A stretch of 64,000 nt of DNA from Pseudomonas prosekii. GTDB lineage: Bacteria > Pseudomonadota > Gammaproteobacteria > Pseudomonadales > Pseudomonadaceae. Under the pieces are notes generated by a model. The model saw nothing but the letters and a program-made list of their open reading frames with translations. It did no database searches and had not been told where the DNA came from. The stretch spans positions 2,480,001 through 2,544,000 of the forward strand of contig NZ_LT629762.1 in NCBI RefSeq assembly GCF_900105155.1, in the 5' to 3' direction. Position 1 is the stretch's first letter, and every line of letters starts with the position of its first letter. The translations under genes and the position numbers were made by a program. Positions 60,445 through 64,000 of this stretch are shown piece after piece.

Positions 60445-61277
60445 TCAATGAGCTGGGCGAGCGATATGGCGTTAACGACTGCTGCCGGGTGTTTGAAGTC
60501 AGCCGCAGCAGTTTTTATGCTTGGCGTCAGCGCCAAGGCAAGGTGAACCCTGAGCGGGAGAAACTCAAAGCCATGCTGGTAGAGCATCACAAGGAATCCA
60601 GAGCTTCCGCGGGGGCGCGCACCCTTTCTAGGGAGCTGCAAGCCAAGGGGCATCGCGTCGGGCGGCACATGGCTCGCAGCTTGATGCGAGAAGCCGGCGT
60701 GGTCAGTCGTCAGCGCCGACGTCACAAATACAAGTCATCTGGCGTTGAAGCCTTGGTGGCGCCGCACGTGCTCAAGCGCGAGTTTGATGTCACGGCGATC
60801 AACCAAGTGTGGTGCGCGGACGTGACGTACATCAAGGTCGGCACGCGGTGGATGTATTTTGCAGCGGTTCTGGACCTGTTCGCCCGCCGGCTCGTGGGCT
60901 GGGCGTTTTCGATGATCTCGGATGCGGAGCTGACCTGCGAGGCCCTACGGATGGCGGTTGAGCTGCGAGGCAAACCCAAAGACGTGCTGTTTCACTCCGA
61001 TCAAGGCTGCCAGTACACCAGCCATAAGTTCAGGAATGAGTTGCTGGCGAATGGACTGCGGCAAAGCATGAGTCGTAAAGGCGAATGCTGGGATAACGCC
61101 CCGATGGAGCGTTTCTTTGGAAGTCTGAAATCAGAGTGGGTGCCTGAAGCCGGTTACCGCTCGGAGTATGAAGCCCGGGCTGATTTGCAGCGCTACGTGG
61201 TGCGCTACAACAACTTCAGGCTCCATAGCTACAACGATTACCGGTCACCGGTCGCCATGGAGAAAATGGCGGCGTGA
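60399..61277 (+). CDS. IS3-family transposase OrfB (integrase catalytic part)
   Basis: The region is expressed by -1 frameshift from orfA; the first ATG in frame is at 60489. After the HTH_21-like part (CCRVFEVSRSSFYAWRQRQG) comes the DDE integrase core: Asp in VWCADVTYIKVG, Asp in LFHSDQGCQYTS and Glu in NAPMERFFGSLKSEW. The end YNNFRLHSYNDYRSPVAMEK is standard. All catalytic residues are present, so the element could be active. Confidence 0.9.
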   Translation, partial: GQCSPAVGRQRSFSLINELGERYGVNDCCRVFEVSRSSFYAWRQRQGKVNPEREKLKAMLVEHHKESRASAGARTLSRELQAKGHRVGRHMARSLMREAGVVSRQRRRHKYKSSGVEALVAPHVLKREFDVTAINQVWCADVTYIKVGTRWMYFAAVLDLFARRLVGWAFSMISDAELTCEALRMAVELRGKPKDVLFHSDQGCQYTSHKFRNELLANGLRQSMSRKGECWDNAPMERFFGSLKSEWVPEAGYRSEYEARADLQRYVVRYNNFRLHSYNDYRSPVAMEKMAA

Positions 61278-61326
61278 AAAAACCGTAATTGGTGTCCAGG
61301 ATTACTTGACCAGATCAGCTTTGCTC

Positions 61327-62256
61327 CTACAGGGTGGCGGTGTTTTTCAGGAGTTGGTTTAGCGCTGCTCGTTCGGCGGCGGATCCGTTGGCGAGGATGT
61401 GTTTGAGTTGCCGCTCGATCTGCTGCAACGATGGCGTCGCCTCTGGCAGGTTCAAATGCTCGGGCAGGATTTCGTCGCCGGTGCTCACCAGCAGCGCAAA
61501 GTGAATGACGTTTTCCAGTTCGCGGGTATTGCCCGGCCAGCTGTGCGCTTCCAGCACCTGTTGCGCCGATTCGCTGATCAGCGGCACTGGCAGGTCGAGG
61601 CGTTGGCTATAGATGCCGAGAAAATATTCGGCCAGCGACAGAATATCGCCCACGCGTTCACGCAGGGCCGGCAGTTCCAGCTGGCCTTCGCTGAGGTAGT
61701 GATAAAGCCGTTCGTGGAATTTGCCGGCGGCCACCGCTTGCGCGAGGTCGATGCTGGTGGCGGCGACCAGGCGTACGTCCACCGGGCTCGGCTGGTGCGC
61801 GCCGACGCGGGTGACTTCGTGGTTCTCCAGCGCCGAGAGCAATTTGATCTGGATCGGCAGCGGCAAGTCGCCGATTTCGTCCAGGTACAACGTGCCGCCA
61901 TTCGCCGAGCCAAACCACCCGGCGCGACTGCTCGCCGCGCCGCTGTAGCTGCCGGCGGCGTAACCGAACAATTCAGCGTCGGCATAAGTCGGGCTGATCG
62001 CGCCGCAATTGACCGACACGAACAAACCGCCGCGATCACTGGCGCGATGGATGTGGCGCGCGAGCAGTTCTTTGCCGCTGCCGGTTTCGCCGCGAATCAA
62101 CACGCACACCGAGCGCGGTGCCAGTTGCTCCAGTTCCTCGCGCAACTGGCGCGAGCGTGGATCGACAAACACCAACGCTTTGGCGCGGATGCTCAGGGGA
62201 CTTTTTTCGGCGTCGGGAAAGGTCAGCAGCGGCTGACCGAAGGCTTCAAAACTCAT
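61327..62256 (-). CDS. Sigma-54-type AAA+ protein, SfnR-like, no HTH
   Basis: A 309-residue AAA+ domain protein without an N-terminal sensor. Walker A GETGSGKE is at residues 56-63 and Walker B GGTLYLDEIGDLP near 121-132. The sigma-54 contact loop reads GSYSGA (102-107) instead of GAFTGA. SWPGNTRELENVIHFALLVS is as in SfnR-type activators. The C-terminus (RAALNQLLKNTATL) ends at a TAG that lies within a REP unit, and no Fis-type helix-turn-helix is seen. It may be truncated, or act without binding DNA. GGGAG precedes the ATG. It follows the hydrolase gene by 56 bp. Confidence 0.78.
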   Translation of the reverse strand: MSFEAFGQPLLTFPDAEKSPLSIRAKALVFVDPRSRQLREELEQLAPRSVCVLIRGETGSGKELLARHIHRASDRGGLFVSVNCGAISPTYADAELFGYAAGSYSGAASSRAGWFGSANGGTLYLDEIGDLPLPIQIKLLSALENHEVTRVGAHQPSPVDVRLVAATSIDLAQAVAAGKFHERLYHYLSEGQLELPALRERVGDILSLAEYFLGIYSQRLDLPVPLISESAQQVLEAHSWPGNTRELENVIHFALLVSTGDEILPEHLNLPEATPSLQQIERQLKHILANGSAAERAALNQLLKNTATL

Positions 62257-62312
62257 GGCAGACTCCCGCCCAAAACCGCCGGGAGACGGGGGCGTTTAAA
62301 GAAACAAGAAAT

Positions 62313-62894
62313 TCAAGCGCGGCGCAGGGCGTGATGTTCCATGCGGTTTTGCAGGCGATAGAGATAGGCAAAACCCTGCTCCCAGCGCTGGTGACCGGAC
62401 TTGACGTTGATGTGCCCGGCACCGGACAGAATCCCCGCCTCAGCGCCCCAGTGGCGCGCCAATTCCAGCGCGCGCGGTGCGCTGACGGCGCTGTCGTTGT
62501 CGGAGCTGACGACTTGGCTGGGGAACGGCAATAACGTCGTCGGAATCGGTGCAAAGTTGCGCAGGGCCGGCGCGCAGGCCGGGCGCTCGACGTCCGCAGG
62601 CGCGACCAGCAAGGCACCGCGCACCTGACGCAAAAACTGCGACGGCGCGGTCGCCGCCCAATGCGCGACGGTGATGCAACCGAGGCTGTGGGCGATCAGG
62701 ATGACTGGCGTGCTGTCGGCGGCAATCGCCTCGGCGAGCGCTGCGACCCAGTCTTCCCGACGCGGCGTCAGCCAGTCGGCCTGTTCCACGCGCGCACTGT
62801 TCGGCAAACTGTTCTGCCAGTGGCTTTGCCAATGATCATCTGGCGATCCTTGCCAGCCCGGCACAATCAGGTAGCGAATTGATTCGTTGCGCAT
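62313..62894 (-). CDS. RBBP9/YdeN-family alpha/beta hydrolase
   Basis: A 193-residue serine hydrolase. RYLIVPGWQGSPDDHWQSHW at the start and the nucleophile elbow IAHSLGCITVAHWA identify the RBBP9/YdeN family; a late GAGHINVKSG offers the catalytic His. Substrate unknown. It forms a two-gene unit with the SfnR-like protein and lies downstream of a TTAAGGAATAA-containing AT-rich region. Confidence 0.87.
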   Translation of the reverse strand: MRNESIRYLIVPGWQGSPDDHWQSHWQNSLPNSARVEQADWLTPRREDWVAALAEAIAADSTPVILIAHSLGCITVAHWAATAPSQFLRQVRGALLVAPADVERPACAPALRNFAPIPTTLLPFPSQVVSSDNDSAVSAPRALELARHWGAEAGILSGAGHINVKSGHQRWEQGFAYLYRLQNRMEHHALRRA

Positions 62895-62946
62895 GGGGGA
62901 GCTCTCCTGCTGCGTGTCTGTTCCGGACCGAGTATAGGGACGCGAG

Positions 62947-62990
62947 TTATATTCGTTAAGGAATAAGAAGCTATTTATTAAGACCTATAT
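62947..62990 (-). promoter_or_regulatory. AT-rich promoter region of the hydrolase operon
   Basis: TTAAGGAATAA (62956-62966) and CTATTTATTAAG form an AT-rich block ~55 bases before the hydrolase start. The first string is nearly the same as TTTAAAGGAATAA before tcyJ. Confidence 0.35.
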
Positions 62991-63010
62991 CGAATATAAA
63001 CCTGATCTCC

Positions 63011-63100
63011 GTGGGAGCTGAGCTTGCTCGCGATAGCGGTGGGTCAGGCCAAATCGATGGCGACTGACCCACCGCCATCGCGAGCAAGCTCGGCTCCCAC
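63011..63100. repeat. REP palindrome pair, GTGGGAGC type with extended stem
   Basis: Arms at 63011-63034 and 63077-63100 are inverted. The inner sequences CGGTGGGTCAG and CTGACCCACCG also pair, giving a long hairpin. Confidence 0.88.
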
Positions 63101-63121
63101 AGGTTTTGTGGTGATCCCGAA

Positions 63122-63159
63122 TAAAAAAAAGGGCCGCACCCTGCCAAGGAGACGGCCCC
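63122..63159 (-). terminator. Intrinsic terminator of exbBD
   Basis: On the minus strand GGGGCCGTCTCC and GGTGCGGCCC form a GC stem that runs into eight T residues (63123-63130 are A on the plus strand). Confidence 0.8.
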
Positions 63160-63174
63160 GGAAACTGTGGAAAT

Positions 63175-63576
63175 CTAGCGCGCGGTGATCACCGACAATT
63201 TGGTAATCCCGGCCCGTTCAATCGAGGCCATGGCCCGCGCGACTTCGCCGTAATTCACCCCGTCGTCGGCCTGCAATTGCACGCGCACCTCCGGGTCTTT
63301 GGCTTTCGCTGATTTGAGGTTGAATTCCAGCAAGTCCGGCTGGATTTCATCCTTGTTGATAAACAATTTGCCGGCGCCATCGATGCTCACCACCAGCGGG
63401 TCCTTCTGCTCAACCGGCGCCACCGCTTCGGTCTTCGGCAGGTTGATCGGGATGGCGTTGGTCAGCAGCGGCGCGGTGACGATAAACACCACCAGCAGCA
63501 CCAGCATCACGTCCACCAGCGGCGTGACATTGATCTCGCTCAGCACCTCATCACTGTCTTGCGTGGAGAACGCCAT
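63175..63576 (-). CDS. exbD: Biopolymer transport protein ExbD
   Basis: A 133-residue inner membrane protein. One N-terminal transmembrane segment follows the signature INVTPLVDVMLVLLVVFIVT, which holds the proton-conducting Asp. The periplasmic C-terminal domain completes the fold. With ExbB it energises TonB-dependent receptors such as the one at 31274. It starts one base after the exbB stop region. A terminator follows, so tonB is not directly downstream. Confidence 0.92.
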   Translation of the reverse strand: MAFSTQDSDEVLSEINVTPLVDVMLVLLVVFIVTAPLLTNAIPINLPKTEAVAPVEQKDPLVVSIDGAGKLFINKDEIQPDLLEFNLKSAKAKDPEVRVQLQADDGVNYGEVARAMASIERAGITKLSVITAR

Positions 63577-63577
63577 A

Positions 63578-64000
63578 TCAGGACGCCTCCTTCACTTTGT
63601 GCGTGCCACCCTGGGCCACGACTTTGTGCGACGTCGGGTGAATCAGCAGTCGGAACGAACTCTTCTGCGCCAGGCTGTAGAAGTCGTGGGCGAAGTCATC
63701 GAGGTCCGCCGCGGTCAGTTTCAAACGGCGCAAAAAGTAGTTGTAAACCAGCACCGCCGGCACCGCGACCGCGATCCCCACACCGGTCGCGACCAGTGCT
63801 GCGCCGATCGGCCCGGCGACCGTTTCCAGGCTCGCCGAACCGGCCGCGCTGATGCCTTTCAACGCTTCCATGATTCCCCACACCGTGCCGAACAAACCAA
63901 TGAACGGCGAGGTGCTGCCGATGCTCGCGACCACCGCCAGCCCGGTTTCCAGCGAACGCCGTTCGCGGACGATCTGCTGACGCAAGGCGCGCTCCAGCCG
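63578..64000 (-). CDS. exbB: Biopolymer transport protein ExbB, C-terminal part
   Basis: The frame is open to the window edge, so the N-terminal part is missing; about 140 residues remain. They contain the MotA/TolQ/ExbB signatures ASIGSTSPFIGLFGTVWGIM and TGVGIAVAVPAVLVYNYF, the two transmembrane helices that line the proton channel. Confidence 0.92.
   Translation of the reverse strand, partial: RLERALRQQIVRERRSLETGLAVVASIGSTSPFIGLFGTVWGIMEALKGISAAGSASLETVAGPIGAALVATGVGIAVAVPAVLVYNYFLRRLKLTAADLDDFAHDFYSLAQKSSFRLLIHPTSHKVVAQGGTHKVKEAS

Larger units (their letters stand above)
60069..61317 (+). mobile_element. IS3-family insertion sequence, intact, 1249 bp
   Basis: Imperfect 26-bp inverted ends, TGAACTGGCCTAATGATTTT at left and the reverse complement TGATCTGGTCAAGTAATCCT at right, both continue into TGGACAC (19 of 26 match). 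Target duplication GCT at 60066-60068 and 61318-61320; removing one copy restores the REP unit AAGCTTTGCTCC. It carries overlapping orfA and orfB. Confidence 0.9.

Noticed and set aside
60109..61277. IS transposase broken by a frameshift
   Set aside because: The frame change is at a classical A-AAA-AAG slippery site in the -1 direction, as expected for functional IS3 elements.

Overview
The window is a GC-rich stretch of a Pseudomonas chromosome, most likely of the P. fluorescens group. The evidence is the gene content (rimABK, hslO/hslR/pckA, tau, tcy and sfnB genes, TriABC-type efflux) and many copies of typical Pseudomonas REP palindromes in the gaps. No rRNA, tRNA or CRISPR array was recognised. 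Both ends cut genes: a molybdopterin oxidoreductase on the left and exbB on the right.

Layout. 0-6.6 kb: end of an FdhF/YdeP-type oxidoreductase, a glycine-zipper surface protein, a thioesterase and 3-hydroxyacyl-CoA dehydrogenase pair, and a RecQ-family helicase. 7-10.1 kb: a small accessory patch with two paralogous short proteins flanking a Tle/DUF2235-like serine hydrolase, then a ParE-type toxin with its antitoxin. 10.2-24.4 kb: core genes pckA, hslO, a PAP2 phosphatase, hslR, rimABK, envZ-ompR, tex with a thioesterase, and gshA. 24.7-50.2 kb: a large organosulfur-scavenging region with tauABCD, an aldo-keto reductase, a flavin monooxygenase, a TonB receptor beside a LacI regulator, a BetT-type carrier, epsC, dcyD-tcyJLN, a duplicated-domain protein, two sfnB genes, a DmoA-like monooxygenase and a metQNI-like transporter. 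50.4-58.2 kb: a methyltransferase, a TriABC-like pump operon, a lone AAA ATPase and a broken solute-binding gene. 58.9-64 kb: an orphan MetQ, an intact IS3-family element inside a REP array, a hydrolase with a sigma-54-type AAA+ protein, and exbBD.

How the genes fit together. Taurine uptake and oxidation, FMN monooxygenases, SfnB-type oxidoreductases, cystine and methionine-type ABC importers, D-cysteine desulfhydrase and serine acetyltransferase all release or capture sulfur from organic sources and feed cysteine synthesis. The AAA+ protein near 61.3-62.3 kb resembles SfnR, the sigma-54 activator of sulfone use, but lacks a visible DNA-binding domain. The most unusual sequence structures are four copies of a non-autonomous element with near-perfect terminal inverted repeats and variable internal tandem copy number, two strong palindromic operators (33.6 and 37.1 kb), a tiny ORF coupled to sfnB, and the lipase-like gene between two paralogues.
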